The notes: generated by a model not told the origin, from the letters alone. Counted from the stretch's first letter, positions 7,650 through 15,179 are shown. The stretch: DNA of 64,000 bases from Pseudoramibacter porci (GCF_009696145.1 NZ_VUMO01000001.1:248001-312000); one strand, 5' to 3'. Translations and numbers: made by a program.

Positions 7650-8795
7650 ATGAAACCTTTGACGGACAAGAAAAAGCAGCGGGAAGCAAAAGAAAAGAAA
7701 CGTCTTGTTTTTCCTTCGCTGTCTTTAAGTATGTCTTTCAAAAGGCAGAATAATTTGCTGCACATCTTCCTGCACGGTAAATGGCATGGAAAAAAAACAC
7801 AGATGGCCCAGAAATACATCTATCGGCGCGACGGCAGCCTGCTTCGGGTGTTAGTCATCTGGTCCAATGAAGGTTCGTCAAAAGCAGCGACGGGCCTGCT
7901 GTGGCTTCACGGCGGGGCTTACGCCTGCGGCGTACCTGAACAGGATTACGGGTTGATCGATCATTTCTGCGCTGATGGCAATTGCGTCGCGGTTTTGCCG
8001 GAATACCGGCTGTCGGGAGAAGCGCCTTATCCGGCTGCGCTGGAGGACGCTTACTTGGCGCTGTATTGGATGAAAGAACACGCTGATTCCCTTAAAATCA
8101 ATCCAGATCAGCTTTTTGTCGGCGGCGAATCAGCTGGCGGCGGCTTAGCCGTAGCGCTTTCGCTTTACGCCAGAGATCGACGTGAGGTTTCCATTGCGTT
8201 TCAGATGCCGCTTTTTCCAATGATTGATGATCAATATCTCAAAGAAAAGGCTAAATCCTATAGGCTTAAGGATCACGAAAAAGCGCGGCTGAAGGGATGG
8301 GAAAATTACCTTAAATCTTTTAAGAATGCCAATATCATTCCAATCTACGCCATTCCGGCACATGCTAAAATTTTAGATCACCTGCCGCCAGTGTGCACCA
8401 TTGCGGGAACGGAAGGCCCGTTCTATTACGAGACGGTAAAATTTGCCAAGCGGCTCAAGGCAGCGGATGTCACGGTTTACTTCAGAACCTTTGACTGTTA
8501 TTTCAAGGTTTACAATTGGCTTGAATTTCCTGACCGCAGCCATAGAGAGGCGCAGCAATTTGTGATCGACTGTTTTCGCAATGCGCAGAAAAATTATTTC
8601 GCGTCTCAACCGGCTGGGATTACGAGAAAGGCGCGCAACATCGCGAGGCGCCATGCCTTTTTTAATCGTCGGCGTCGAAGGCTGAAACAAGAAGCCGAGG
8701 GCGGGCAGGCTGTATCGAGAAACAATCATTCAGATCCGGCCCCAAATCCGGCAACGAAAGCTCAAATAAAGGAAGAAGAGGAAACGAATTCATGA
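7650..8795 (+). CDS. Alpha/beta hydrolase, hormone-sensitive-lipase type, probably triad-deficient
   Basis: A 381-residue cytoplasmic protein. The oxyanion-hole motif LWLHGGAYA (His-Gly-Gly near 87-89) and the nucleophile elbow GGESAGGG (Ser about 161) identify the HSL/esterase family. Where relatives carry the acid in a DPF-like turn this one has GTEGPFYYET, and where they carry the catalytic His in a CYH-type motif it has DCYFKVYN, so the His is replaced by Phe. It may be inactive, use another His (a candidate lies in DRSHREAQ), or act as a binding protein. A lysine/arginine-rich N-terminus and a basic C-terminal tail of about 70 residues are unusual. Its stop overlaps the next gene (ATGA). 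Confidence 0.85.
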   Translation: MKPLTDKKKQREAKEKKRLVFPSLSLSMSFKRQNNLLHIFLHGKWHGKKTQMAQKYIYRRDGSLLRVLVIWSNEGSSKAATGLLWLHGGAYACGVPEQDYGLIDHFCADGNCVAVLPEYRLSGEAPYPAALEDAYLALYWMKEHADSLKINPDQLFVGGESAGGGLAVALSLYARDRREVSIAFQMPLFPMIDDQYLKEKAKSYRLKDHEKARLKGWENYLKSFKNANIIPIYAIPAHAKILDHLPPVCTIAGTEGPFYYETVKFAKRLKAADVTVYFRTFDCYFKVYNWLEFPDRSHREAQQFVIDCFRNAQKNYFASQPAGITRKARNIARRHAFFNRRRRRLKQEAEGGQAVSRNNHSDPAPNPATKAQIKEEEETNS

Positions 8796-8986
8796 ACGAA
8801 GAAAGAGGAGAAGTCATGCTCCGCATGCGCGATCACCGCGAGGTGACGGGGTTTCGTTCGGCGATTGCCTATCAGCTTTTGCCGGGGGATCCGCTGATCC
8901 CTGCAGACAACGCAATGCGCAAGACCATCATGATGAACGACGAAATAATCGAAAGAAATATTGAACAGATTAAAATACACTTTTAA
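8792..8986 (+). CDS. Small protein of unknown function
   Basis: A 64-residue charged, soluble protein whose ATG overlaps the stop of the hydrolase gene by four bases; a GAGG lies ten bases upstream inside the previous gene. There is no signal peptide or membrane segment. I do not recognise a family. Translational coupling is the main argument that it is real and works with the hydrolase. Confidence 0.6.
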   Translation: MNEERGEVMLRMRDHREVTGFRSAIAYQLLPGDPLIPADNAMRKTIMMNDEIIERNIEQIKIHF

Positions 8987-8991
8987 CATCG

Positions 8992-9441
8992 ATGAAAAAA
9001 GAACAGCCAGAACTTAAATTAATTGTTGGAGAAAATCATGGGTCTCTCATTTCGCCTGAAATGCACAGGCGTCTCGACCGCAAGATCAATACATTGATTG
9101 AGCGTATGGGGGATCCGTCAGAACCTGAGGATACACGGGAAAAGGTGAAGGACGCCCTCAATCATCTCATTCGCCAGGAAGAGATGAAAATTCAACGCGT
9201 TTTTGAAAAAGGCGACGAGGATGCGTCTCAGCTCCAGTGGAACATTGCAATGGCTTCAAGAGATCACATTGCAATTGATGAAGGCTTTTTGTATCGCCAG
9301 ATGGAACGCATCCGGAGTGACAACGAATCGGCCCAGATGCTGCTCGAAAATCTCGGACGGGCCAGATGGGCGGTAACGCGTTGGGAAAGAGTGCATTTGT
9401 TAAGTGACACCGGCTTGAAGAAAAAAAGAAAGACAAAATAA
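8992..9441 (+). CDS. Uncharacterised charged alpha-helical protein
   Basis: A 149-residue hydrophilic protein, rich in Arg, Lys, Glu and Asp and predicted largely helical, with no membrane segment and no recognised motif. The start ATG lies five bases after the previous stop and has no clear ribosome-binding site, which suggests reinitiation. The C-terminus ends in a basic cluster (KKKRKTK). It is the last gene of the three-gene hydrolase unit, which ends in a strong terminator. No function can be assigned. Confidence 0.65.
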   Translation: MKKEQPELKLIVGENHGSLISPEMHRRLDRKINTLIERMGDPSEPEDTREKVKDALNHLIRQEEMKIQRVFEKGDEDASQLQWNIAMASRDHIAIDEGFLYRQMERIRSDNESAQMLLENLGRARWAVTRWERVHLLSDTGLKKKRKTK

Positions 9442-9458
9442 TGTCAGTTTGAAAAATA

Positions 9459-9514
9459 ACACCCCGGCAGGGATTGCGACTTCAACAATCGCCATCTACT
9501 GCCGGGGTGTTTTG
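9459..9514. terminator. Bidirectional terminator
   Basis: A perfect 12-bp stem (ACACCCCGGCAG, 9459-9470, with its complement at 9499-9510) encloses a 28-nt loop that can itself fold, followed by TTTT. It separates the convergent 8992-9441 and 9541-9765 genes. Confidence 0.88.
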
Positions 9515-9540
9515 TGTCTGAATGGGTTTGATTTCGCAAC

Positions 9541-9765
9541 TTAATTGGATTCGAGAGAGAAAAGCGTTTCTTCGTCATTGACAAAAAGATTGAGGTTTTC
9601 CATTTCAGCGTAGGTTTTAAAAAAAGCCGTGACCCGAGGATCGGCGTGGTCAACCGTGAAAAACAGGCCGCTTCCACAGGTGTCGTGAACGTGCACCGCG
9701 ACGTTTAGGTGAGACGCGATAACTTTTTTGATGCGACTTGCATCGATAATGGATAATGCTGCCAT
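9541..9765 (-). CDS. Small CGSG-motif protein, function unknown
   Basis: A 74-residue protein with the motif HVHDTCGSGLFFTVD in its centre. The single Cys followed by GSG and the short length resemble small HesB-like or selenium/sulfur-associated Firmicutes proteins, but I cannot name the family with confidence. Coding status is well supported: GGAGG precedes the ATG by nine bases and a consensus promoter lies upstream. It is transcribed divergently from a CPHC glutaredoxin-like gene, with the two promoters only about 20 nt apart, so the two may be co-regulated thiol/metal proteins; that link is inference. Confidence 0.8.
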   Translation of the reverse strand: MAALSIIDASRIKKVIASHLNVAVHVHDTCGSGLFFTVDHADPRVTAFFKTYAEMENLNLFVNDEETLFSLESN

Positions 9766-9792
9766 GATCGTTTAACCTCCAATTTTAACTTG

Positions 9793-9822
9793 ATTATAAA
9801 AAAGAAGGGTAATGGTTGTCAA
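9793..9822 (-). promoter_or_regulatory. Consensus promoter of the CGSG-protein gene
   Basis: On the minus strand TTGACA (9817-9822) and TATAAT (9793-9798) are both perfect consensus boxes, with an 18-nt spacer. Confidence 0.85.
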
Positions 9823-9842
9823 TGCAGAATATTGTACAGAAG

Positions 9843-9871
9843 TTGCGAAATCATGCCAAGACATTTATAAT
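9843..9871 (+). promoter_or_regulatory. Promoter of the glutaredoxin-like gene
   Basis: TTGCGA (9843-9848) and TATAAT (9866-9871) with a 17-nt spacer, 39 nt before the start codon. It lies back to back with the promoter at 9793-9822. Confidence 0.75.
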
Positions 9872-9910
9872 AAAAAATATCGAAGATATCATCGAGAGGA
9901 GCGTTGTACA

Positions 9911-10228
9911 ATGATCAAAATATTCGGAATGGAACAATGCCCGCATTGCAGACGATGCAAGGGTGAATTTGATGCGCGGGGCATCGCTTACGAATTTATA
10001 GATATTTCTAGATTGGAAAATTTAAAGCAATTTGTCAAACTGCGGGACACTCAACCGACATTTGAAGGCATCCGCGGAACAGAACAAGTTGGGATTCCGG
10101 CTCTGGTTTTTGACGACGGCAGTGTCCGCAGAGATTGGCAGGCCTATTTAAGCGAAGTCTTTGGCGACGTGAGCCTTCCCGATGAAGCGGAAGGGGCGGC
10201 GTGTTCTCTGGACGGGTCGGGATGCTAG
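9911..10228 (+). CDS. Glutaredoxin-like thiol-disulfide protein with extra C-terminal cysteines
   Basis: About 105 residues with a thioredoxin fold. The redox motif CPHCRRC is near residues 9-15 and the cis-proline segment VGIPALVFDDG is near 60, as in glutaredoxin-related proteins. The start ATG at 9911 follows GAGAGGAG; longer upstream reading has no support. Beyond the domain there is a tail ending in CSLDGSGC, giving two more cysteines that could bind a metal or take part in disulfide relay. It has its own promoter and terminator. The physiological partner is unknown. Confidence 0.85.
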   Translation: MIKIFGMEQCPHCRRCKGEFDARGIAYEFIDISRLENLKQFVKLRDTQPTFEGIRGTEQVGIPALVFDDGSVRRDWQAYLSEVFGDVSLPDEAEGAACSLDGSGC

Positions 10229-10288
10229 AATAGCATATCGGAAAATATAAGGCGTGCGGAAAGATCTGAATGATTTCTCAATAAAATT

Positions 10289-10317
10289 GCAAGGCGATCA
10301 AGGCCTTGCTTTTTTTA
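10289..10317 (+). terminator. Terminator of the glutaredoxin-like gene
   Basis: GCAAGGC and GCCTTGC form a stem around GATCAAG, followed by eight T residues. Confidence 0.88.
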
Positions 10318-10412
10318 TATGTTAAATTAATATTTATCTTTTTTTATCCTTTAAAGTCGTATAAAATAAAAGTTATATTAAAGAAAGACTTAATAAAGAA
10401 AGGGGTTTTAAT

Positions 10413-11963
10413 ATGTTTTATGGGACCTGGTGGTCGTTAGTGCCGCCATTGGTTGCAATCATTCTGGCATTGATCACAAAAGAGGTCTATGTGTCTTTAT
10501 TTTGCGGCGTGTTTTTAGGTGCGCTTTTTGTTGGGAATTTTCATTTATGGAAGGCCTTTACGGTTTTGCTCAACACCATGGTCAAAAGTGTGGATTTGAA
10601 GATCATCATTTTTGATGTACTGCTTGGCATGATCGTTGTCTTAATGGGTCGAAGCGGCGGTACAGCGGCCTACGGACGCTGGGCAACCAAAAAAATTAAA
10701 AATAAGCGTCAGGCAGAAATTACCACGAGCCTACTTGGGGTTTTGATTTTTGTCGACGACTATTTCAACTGTCTGACTGTCGGATCGGTTATGCGCCCGG
10801 TCACGGATAAATTCAAGGTATCTCGTGCGAAACTGGCGTATATCATCGACGCGACCGCTGCGCCGGTGTGTATCCTCGCACCGATTTCGTCCTGGGCGGC
10901 TGCCGTGAATTCATACGTGCCCAAGGGCGGTGCCATTAACGGCTTTCAGCTTTTTGTGAGCACCATTCCTTTTAATTTGTACGCGATTTTGACGCTGTTT
11001 ATGGTCTTTTACACGTCGGCGCGGGGAATCGATTTCGGTCTAATGGCGAAGCACGAACGCAACGCAGAAAATGGTGATTTGTTTACGTCTAATGCCGATG
11101 AATTTAAAGATGAGATGGAGCAGGAAAGGAAGAACGTCAATCCTAAAGGTACGGTGAAGGACTTGATCCTGCCAATGATTGTGATGATTGGCACGGCTGT
11201 TGGCGCGATGATTTACACTGGTTTTTTGGGCGGAGCCAAGTCGGTCACAGAAGCCTTTGCCAATTGCGATGTTGAAACGGCGTTGGTCTTCTCGATGCTT
11301 GTCACCATCGTATTCATCGCTTTTCTTTATCTGCCGAGAAAACTCATCACTTTTAGAGAAATGATGGAAGCATTGCCCGAAGGGGCTAAGATGATGATCC
11401 CGGCGATCTTAATTCTGACATTTGCCTGGACATTGAAGGGCATCACAGATCGTCTTGGCATCGGCGCATTTTTCAGCACGACACTGAATCTATCGACGAC
11501 AGGTGTTGCGTTCATTCCGGTGATCATTTTCTTCATTGCGATTTTTATTGCATTCTCAACGGGGACATCCTGGGGAACATTCTCGATTTTGGTGCCGATT
11601 GCCATTTCGATTTTCAATAATAATAATATTCAGATGATGATCATCACGGTTTCAGCAATTTTAGCCGGTGCAGTCTGCGGGGATCACGTTTCACCGATTT
11701 CGGATACGACGATTATGTCGTCTGCTGGGGCACAGTGCCACCATATTAATCATGTATCCACGCAATTGCAGTACGCGATACCTGTTGTGCTGTCCAGCGG
11801 TATCGGATTTATCATTGCTGGCTTCTGCCGAAATTGGTGGCTGCCGCTGATTGTCGGGGTCTGTGTGCTTTTGGCAGTACTGACGTTGATTATGAAATAC
11901 ACAGGCAATAATGGCGAAAAAATTTCAAAATTTGAAAGCCGCCTTGAAAAGGGAAAGGTCTAA
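10413..11963 (+). CDS. NhaC-type Na+/H+ antiporter family transporter
   Basis: A 516-residue membrane protein with about twelve hydrophobic segments. The motifs VDDYFNCLTVGSVMRP near residue 112 and GDHVSPISDTTIMSSAGAQ near 424 are the paired signatures of the NhaC family, where similar helices form the ion path. Members exchange Na+ (sometimes with malate/lactate or amino acids) for H+, so the exact substrate is uncertain. The ATG at 10413 has AAAGGGG upstream. The next gene follows after 15 nt and probably shares the transcript. Confidence 0.9.
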   Translation: MFYGTWWSLVPPLVAIILALITKEVYVSLFCGVFLGALFVGNFHLWKAFTVLLNTMVKSVDLKIIIFDVLLGMIVVLMGRSGGTAAYGRWATKKIKNKRQAEITTSLLGVLIFVDDYFNCLTVGSVMRPVTDKFKVSRAKLAYIIDATAAPVCILAPISSWAAAVNSYVPKGGAINGFQLFVSTIPFNLYAILTLFMVFYTSARGIDFGLMAKHERNAENGDLFTSNADEFKDEMEQERKNVNPKGTVKDLILPMIVMIGTAVGAMIYTGFLGGAKSVTEAFANCDVETALVFSMLVTIVFIAFLYLPRKLITFREMMEALPEGAKMMIPAILILTFAWTLKGITDRLGIGAFFSTTLNLSTTGVAFIPVIIFFIAIFIAFSTGTSWGTFSILVPIAISIFNNNNIQMMIITVSAILAGAVCGDHVSPISDTTIMSSAGAQCHHINHVSTQLQYAIPVVLSSGIGFIIAGFCRNWWLPLIVGVCVLLAVLTLIMKYTGNNGEKISKFESRLEKGKV

Positions 11964-11978
11964 AGGAACCTAAATAAA

Positions 11979-12623
11979 TTGAAAAAGAAATTGGATTTGC
12001 CAGTTATTGATCAAACGGAACGCTGGCCCACTGGGTGCGAATCGGTTTCATCGGTGATGGTGCTGCACCATTTGGGCATCGACCTCTCTGTCGATCGCTT
12101 TATTCAATCTTTTCTGCCTAAGCGCGCCATGCACTTGACGCAAAGCGCAGAATTGGTCGGAGATGTCAACATCGGAACCGGGCCTGATCCTGATGAATAT
12201 TTTGCGGGAGATCCATACAGTGAGGCGGCCTTTGGCTGTTATCCCGGTGTCATCGTAAAGGCTTTAAATACTGTTTTTAAAAGCTTTAACGCGCCTTACC
12301 GCGCAGTAAACGGAACGGGGGCGCCTCACAAGATTTATTGCCGGTCGATCGACGCGGGGCTGCCTGTCATTTATTGGGCGACTCTCTGCTTTGAGCCGGC
12401 GGTTTACGGACCGAAATGGCAAATTGCTGGCACTCAGCGCACATTGACTTGGCAGAGCCGTGAACATTGTCTGGTTTTGACAGGGTACGACGACGAGCAG
12501 CTTTTGTATTATTTAAACGACCCGTGGAATCATCGCGGGAAGCTCGCGGTGCCCCAAGCGCTGTGTGAAAAGCGGCACCGGGAGCAGGGCAGCCGCGCGG
12601 TTATGATTGAAGAGATAAAATAA
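11979..12623 (+). CDS. C39-like cysteine peptidase family protein
   Basis: A 214-residue papain-like protein of the Peptidase_C39_2 type. The presumed catalytic Cys is at position 20 in WPTGCESVSSVMVLHHLG, the His in SREHCLVLTGYDD and the Asn/Asp in LNDPWNHRG, in the expected order. It starts with TTG; AAAGGAA lies about 13 bases upstream. No signal peptide is visible, so unless exported by another route it acts in the cytoplasm, which is unusual for this group. It sits between the NhaC antiporter and a bile salt hydrolase family gene. Substrate unknown. Confidence 0.78.
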   Translation: MKKKLDLPVIDQTERWPTGCESVSSVMVLHHLGIDLSVDRFIQSFLPKRAMHLTQSAELVGDVNIGTGPDPDEYFAGDPYSEAAFGCYPGVIVKALNTVFKSFNAPYRAVNGTGAPHKIYCRSIDAGLPVIYWATLCFEPAVYGPKWQIAGTQRTLTWQSREHCLVLTGYDDEQLLYYLNDPWNHRGKLAVPQALCEKRHREQGSRAVMIEEIK

Positions 12624-12674
12624 TTCGTCGAATGATGATAAAATTTTGAAATGCAGGTTATTCGAGGCGGAACG

Positions 12675-12683
12675 TGTTAAAAT
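12675..12683 (+). promoter_or_regulatory. Extended -10 promoter of the bile salt hydrolase family gene
   Basis: TGTTAAAAT ahead of the gene forms an extended -10 element; the -35 is weak. It lies 27 nt before the start codon at 12710. Confidence 0.45.
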
Positions 12684-12709
12684 AGACCGTAAGAAAGGGG
12701 ATTAACAAC

Positions 12710-13687
12710 ATGTGTACCGCGATTAGTTATCAGACGAAGGATCATTATTTCGGCAGAAATCTTGATCTGGAAATATCTTTCGGAGAATCTGTGGTGGTGA
12801 CACCTCGACATTATCATTGGCATTTCAGAGAGGCAGCAGACCGAGATGACAGCTACGCCATCATCGGCATGGCTACGGTTGAGGACAATATGCCGCTTTA
12901 TTACGACGGCACGAATGAAAAGGGCCTCAGTATGGCGGGATTGAACTTTGCTGGAAACGCGCACTACTTTAGTCAGGCAGATCCTGGCAAAAACGGCATC
13001 GCTTCTTTCGAAATGATTCCATGGGTTTTGGGACAATGCAAGAATGTAGATGAAGCGAAAGCGTGCATTCAAAATTTAACTGTACTGGACACACGTTTTA
13101 ACGAAAAACTGCCGACTTCTACGCTGCACTGGCTGGTGGCGGATGCGTCGAGCTCCTTCGTTGTTGAATCCGTCGCTGACGGTCTGCACATTTACGACAA
13201 TCCGGTCGGGGCATTGACGAATAATCCGCCGTTTCCGATTCAGTTATTCGGTTTGAACAATTATCGCCAGCTCAGGGCTGGTGTGCCAGAAAACCGTTTT
13301 GCAAAGGGCTTGGATTTAGATTTGTACAGCCGCGGTATGGGGGCAATTGGGCTGCCAGGCGATTTGTCTTCGGCGTCGCGTTTTGCGAAAGTGGTGTTTA
13401 CCAAGTTAAATTCAAAGTGCGGATCGGGAGAAGAAGAAAGCATCAGCCAGTTCTTCCATATTCTGGGTTCTGTTGAACAGCAGCGGGGCTGCTGCGATCT
13501 CGGAAACGATCAATACGAATACACGATTTACTCGTCGTGCTGCAATACGGATACCGGCGTTTATTATTACAAGACTTACGACAACAGCCGGATCACAAAA
13601 GTGGATATGCATCACGAAGATTTAGATGGTGATAAATGGCAAAGCTACCCATTGTTAATGGGCGAAGATATTCAAGCACAGAATTAA
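12710..13687 (+). CDS. Choloylglycine hydrolase family protein (bile salt hydrolase / penicillin V acylase type)
   Basis: A 325-residue Ntn-hydrolase. It begins MCTAIS, so removal of Met exposes the nucleophile Cys2; the active-site surroundings are preserved as FGRNLDLE (Arg16, Asp19), GLSMAGLNFAGNA, GALTNNPPFPIQ and SASRFAKV (Arg near 226). Family members cleave amide-conjugated bile acids, penicillin V or N-acyl homoserine lactones. Length and motifs fit bile salt hydrolases of gut Firmicutes best, but substrate preference within the family cannot be settled from sequence. The protein is cytoplasmic, with AAAGGGG as ribosome site and a strong terminator directly after the stop. Confidence 0.9.
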   Translation: MCTAISYQTKDHYFGRNLDLEISFGESVVVTPRHYHWHFREAADRDDSYAIIGMATVEDNMPLYYDGTNEKGLSMAGLNFAGNAHYFSQADPGKNGIASFEMIPWVLGQCKNVDEAKACIQNLTVLDTRFNEKLPTSTLHWLVADASSSFVVESVADGLHIYDNPVGALTNNPPFPIQLFGLNNYRQLRAGVPENRFAKGLDLDLYSRGMGAIGLPGDLSSASRFAKVVFTKLNSKCGSGEEESISQFFHILGSVEQQRGCCDLGNDQYEYTIYSSCCNTDTGVYYYKTYDNSRITKVDMHHEDLDGDKWQSYPLLMGEDIQAQN

Positions 13688-13729
13688 AAAAAGTCTTTCA
13701 GGCCGGTTGTGAGCCTGAAAGACTTTTTT
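13688..13729. terminator. Strong terminator after the bile salt hydrolase family gene
   Basis: AAAGTCTTTCAGGC pairs with GCCTGAAAGACTTT across a 9-nt loop, and A and T runs flank both sides, so it can act in either direction. Confidence 0.9.
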
Positions 13730-13844
13730 GTTATATGCGAAACGTTATGGATACCACTTTCCGTTTCTTTCAAGATAATCGGTATTCATGGACAATAATG
13801 TTGGATAATATAAAATAGTCGACAGATAGTAGCGAGGTTTGTTT

Positions 13845-13967
13845 ATGAAAATGGTCTTAACGTTTGTTTATGTTATGGTTGTCTTGGCGGCAGCCAGAGG
13901 ATTGTGGTCGTTATATTTATGGCTGAAAAACAAAAAAGAAGATAAAACGGGGAAATCAAGGCATTGA
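13845..13967 (+). CDS. 40-residue single-span membrane peptide
   Basis: The frame encodes 40 residues: one hydrophobic segment (MKMVLTFVYVMVVLAAARGL, then WSLYLWL) followed by a lysine-rich tail. A GAGG lies about eight bases ahead of the ATG and an AT-rich -10-like TATAAAAT lies about 35 nt upstream. Small membrane peptides of this size can be type I toxins, transporter subunits or stress peptides; I do not recognise this one. It is the first gene of the accessory stretch between the bile salt hydrolase family gene and tRNA-Ala. No antisense RNA partner is evident. Confidence 0.5.
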   Translation: MKMVLTFVYVMVVLAAARGLWSLYLWLKNKKEDKTGKSRH

Positions 13968-14032
13968 TTACATAGAGGCGCACAAAATAGCGAGCGTTGA
14001 ACAATTATTCTAAGGCGCCTGAAAAATATACT

Positions 14033-14278
14033 ATGATTTGCTTGCTAAACGTAAAAAGAATAGATAGCTTAATTATAGGTGATTATTGTTACGAGAACGA
14101 AAAAGACATTGGAAGTTTTCGGTATAATATTAAAACAGACAGTTATGAATCTGTAAAATATAATGCAGAAGATGAAAAGTATAATGCTCCTTATGGCTTT
14201 GGAAAAATCATTCAACTATTGCGTCAAATGGTAAAATATAATAAACACCTAAATCATATGACCTATCTGTGGTATTGA
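14033..14278 (+). CDS. Small AT-rich gene of unknown function
   Basis: About 81 residues, MICLLNVKRIDSLIIGDYC at the N-terminus and an aromatic end (TYLWY). The frame can be read from a TTG at 13997, but the ATG at 14033 is a more natural start; neither has a clear ribosome site. Codon and base use is far more AT-rich than the flanking core genes, which points to recent acquisition. No domain is recognised; the short, tyrosine-rich, soluble sequence recalls small proteins of mobile regions. A hairpin terminator follows at 14302-14323. Confidence 0.5.
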   Translation: MICLLNVKRIDSLIIGDYCYENEKDIGSFRYNIKTDSYESVKYNAEDEKYNAPYGFGKIIQLLRQMVKYNKHLNHMTYLWY

Positions 14279-14301
14279 TTGACAATAATTTGATTTCAAA
14301 G

Positions 14302-14323
14302 CATCGCTTAGGCGATGTTTTTT
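14302..14323 (+). terminator. Intrinsic terminator
   Basis: CATCGC and GCGATG pair around TTAG, followed by six T residues. It ends the 14033-14278 gene and separates it from the toxin remnant. Confidence 0.75.
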
Positions 14324-14372
14324 AATATGTCAGTTCAGTGGGATTAAATGAATCAACGATACGAAAGTACAT

Positions 14373-14644
14373 CTGAGCTATTCAGTTGAAACAACCAAAC
14401 GTTTTGATCGCGAATTTAAGAAGCTTGATCGATATACTAAGCAAATGGTGAAGTCATGGATTGAAAAACGTTTAGTTGGTTGTGAGAATCCCCGATTATG
14501 GGGGAAGCGCAAAATGGCGACTTTAACGAATTATGGCGTTATCGTATTGGAGTGTATCGTTTTATCTGTGACATTCAAGATGGAAAACTTTTTATATTAG
14601 CCTTGTCAATTGGATACAGGCGGGAGATTTATAAAAAGCGCTAA
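14373..14644 (+). pseudogene. RelE/YafQ-type toxin remnant, frameshifted
   Basis: Two consecutive frames together spell a complete-looking RelE-superfamily toxin. The first (to about 14498) gives VETTKRFDREFKKLDRYTK and WIEKRLVGCENPRL; the second (from 14501 to the TAA at 14644) gives GEAQNGDFNELWRYRIGVYR, CDIQDGKLFILALSIGYRRE and IYKKR. The switch needs one missing base just before the five-G run at 14500-14504. No ATG, GTG or TTG start exists in the first frame (only a CTG at 14373), and no antitoxin gene precedes it. So both start and frame are damaged. A single-base sequencing error could explain the frame but not the missing start and partner. Confidence 0.8.
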
Positions 14645-15008
14645 TAATCTGAAATAAATTGCAAAAAATGTCAGAAAGAAATAATGTTGGACCGTTGTCT
14701 CAGCGATACTCGCCGAGCACGTGATCTATACGATTGTTGTGCTGCTGAACAGCATTGTTGCGGTCGCGATCGAGCAGATTATAGATCGGCATAAGACATC
14801 TTCAGAGCGCCTTTAGGCGTTTTTTTATTGTTAAGAATCGGTTGGTGACTCAGAAACGTAGACCGCCGGTAAGTGGATACGTACACTAAAGTAACATAAG
14901 GACAGATAAAGGATACGTAGATAAATATGGAATGATAAAATATAGAAATCCAATTTGTTATATAAAAAAAAGAAACCGCTAAATTTAGCGGCTTCTCATA
15001 CTTTTAAA
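14645..15008. other. Intergenic accessory stretch with decayed fragment
   Basis: The 360 nt between the toxin remnant and tRNA-Ala have no convincing gene. A GC-richer patch (14685-14816) is open in one frame and reads as a hydrophobic fragment (VIYTIVVLLNSIVAVAIEQ), with GTG at 14721 as its only start and no ribosome site. A weak hairpin with a seven-T run closes it (14807-14827). Further on, GGATACGTA occurs twice (about 14873 and 14912). The rest is AT-rich spacer up to the tRNA terminator. Confidence 0.5.
14964..14995 (-). terminator. Terminator of tRNA-Ala
   Basis: Read leftward, GAAGCCGCTAAATTTAGCGG makes a near-perfect hairpin (one mismatch) followed by TTTCTTTTTTT, directly downstream of the tRNA. 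Confidence 0.85.
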
Positions 15009-15084
15009 TGGTGGAGATGAGGGGATTCGAACCCCTGGCCTTTTGAATGCCATTCAAACGCGCTCCCAACTGCGCCACACCCCC
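15009..15084 (-). tRNA. tRNA-Ala (anticodon GGC)
   Basis: The 76-nt minus-strand sequence folds into a standard cloverleaf: acceptor GGGGGTG with CATCTCC, D-arm GCGCAGTTGGGAGCGC, anticodon stem TTTGA/TCAAA with loop ATGGCAT (anticodon GGC), T-arm GGGGTTCGAATCCCC, discriminator A and encoded CCA. Its 3' end faces the accessory stretch at lower coordinates, the usual orientation for integration next to a tRNA. Confidence 0.97.
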
Positions 15085-15179
15085 AAAAGGAACGATATTT
15101 ATGTTAACGTAACACAGAGAAATTGTCAAGAATTATTTAAAGATTTTCTAAAATTATATTGGGAAGGGCGAAGTTCAAA

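Noticed and set aside
13997-14032. Longer form of the small AT-rich gene starting at TTG 13997
   Set aside because: No ribosome site and the extra residues look non-coding; the ATG at 14033 is preferred.
14685-14816. Hydrophobic 43-codon frame
   Set aside because: Only a GTG far inside could start it, with no ribosome site; treated as a decayed fragment and not a gene.
13700-15009. Duplicated att sites bounding an integrated element
   Set aside because: No second copy of the tRNA-Ala 3' end was found in the accessory stretch, so integration is not demonstrated.
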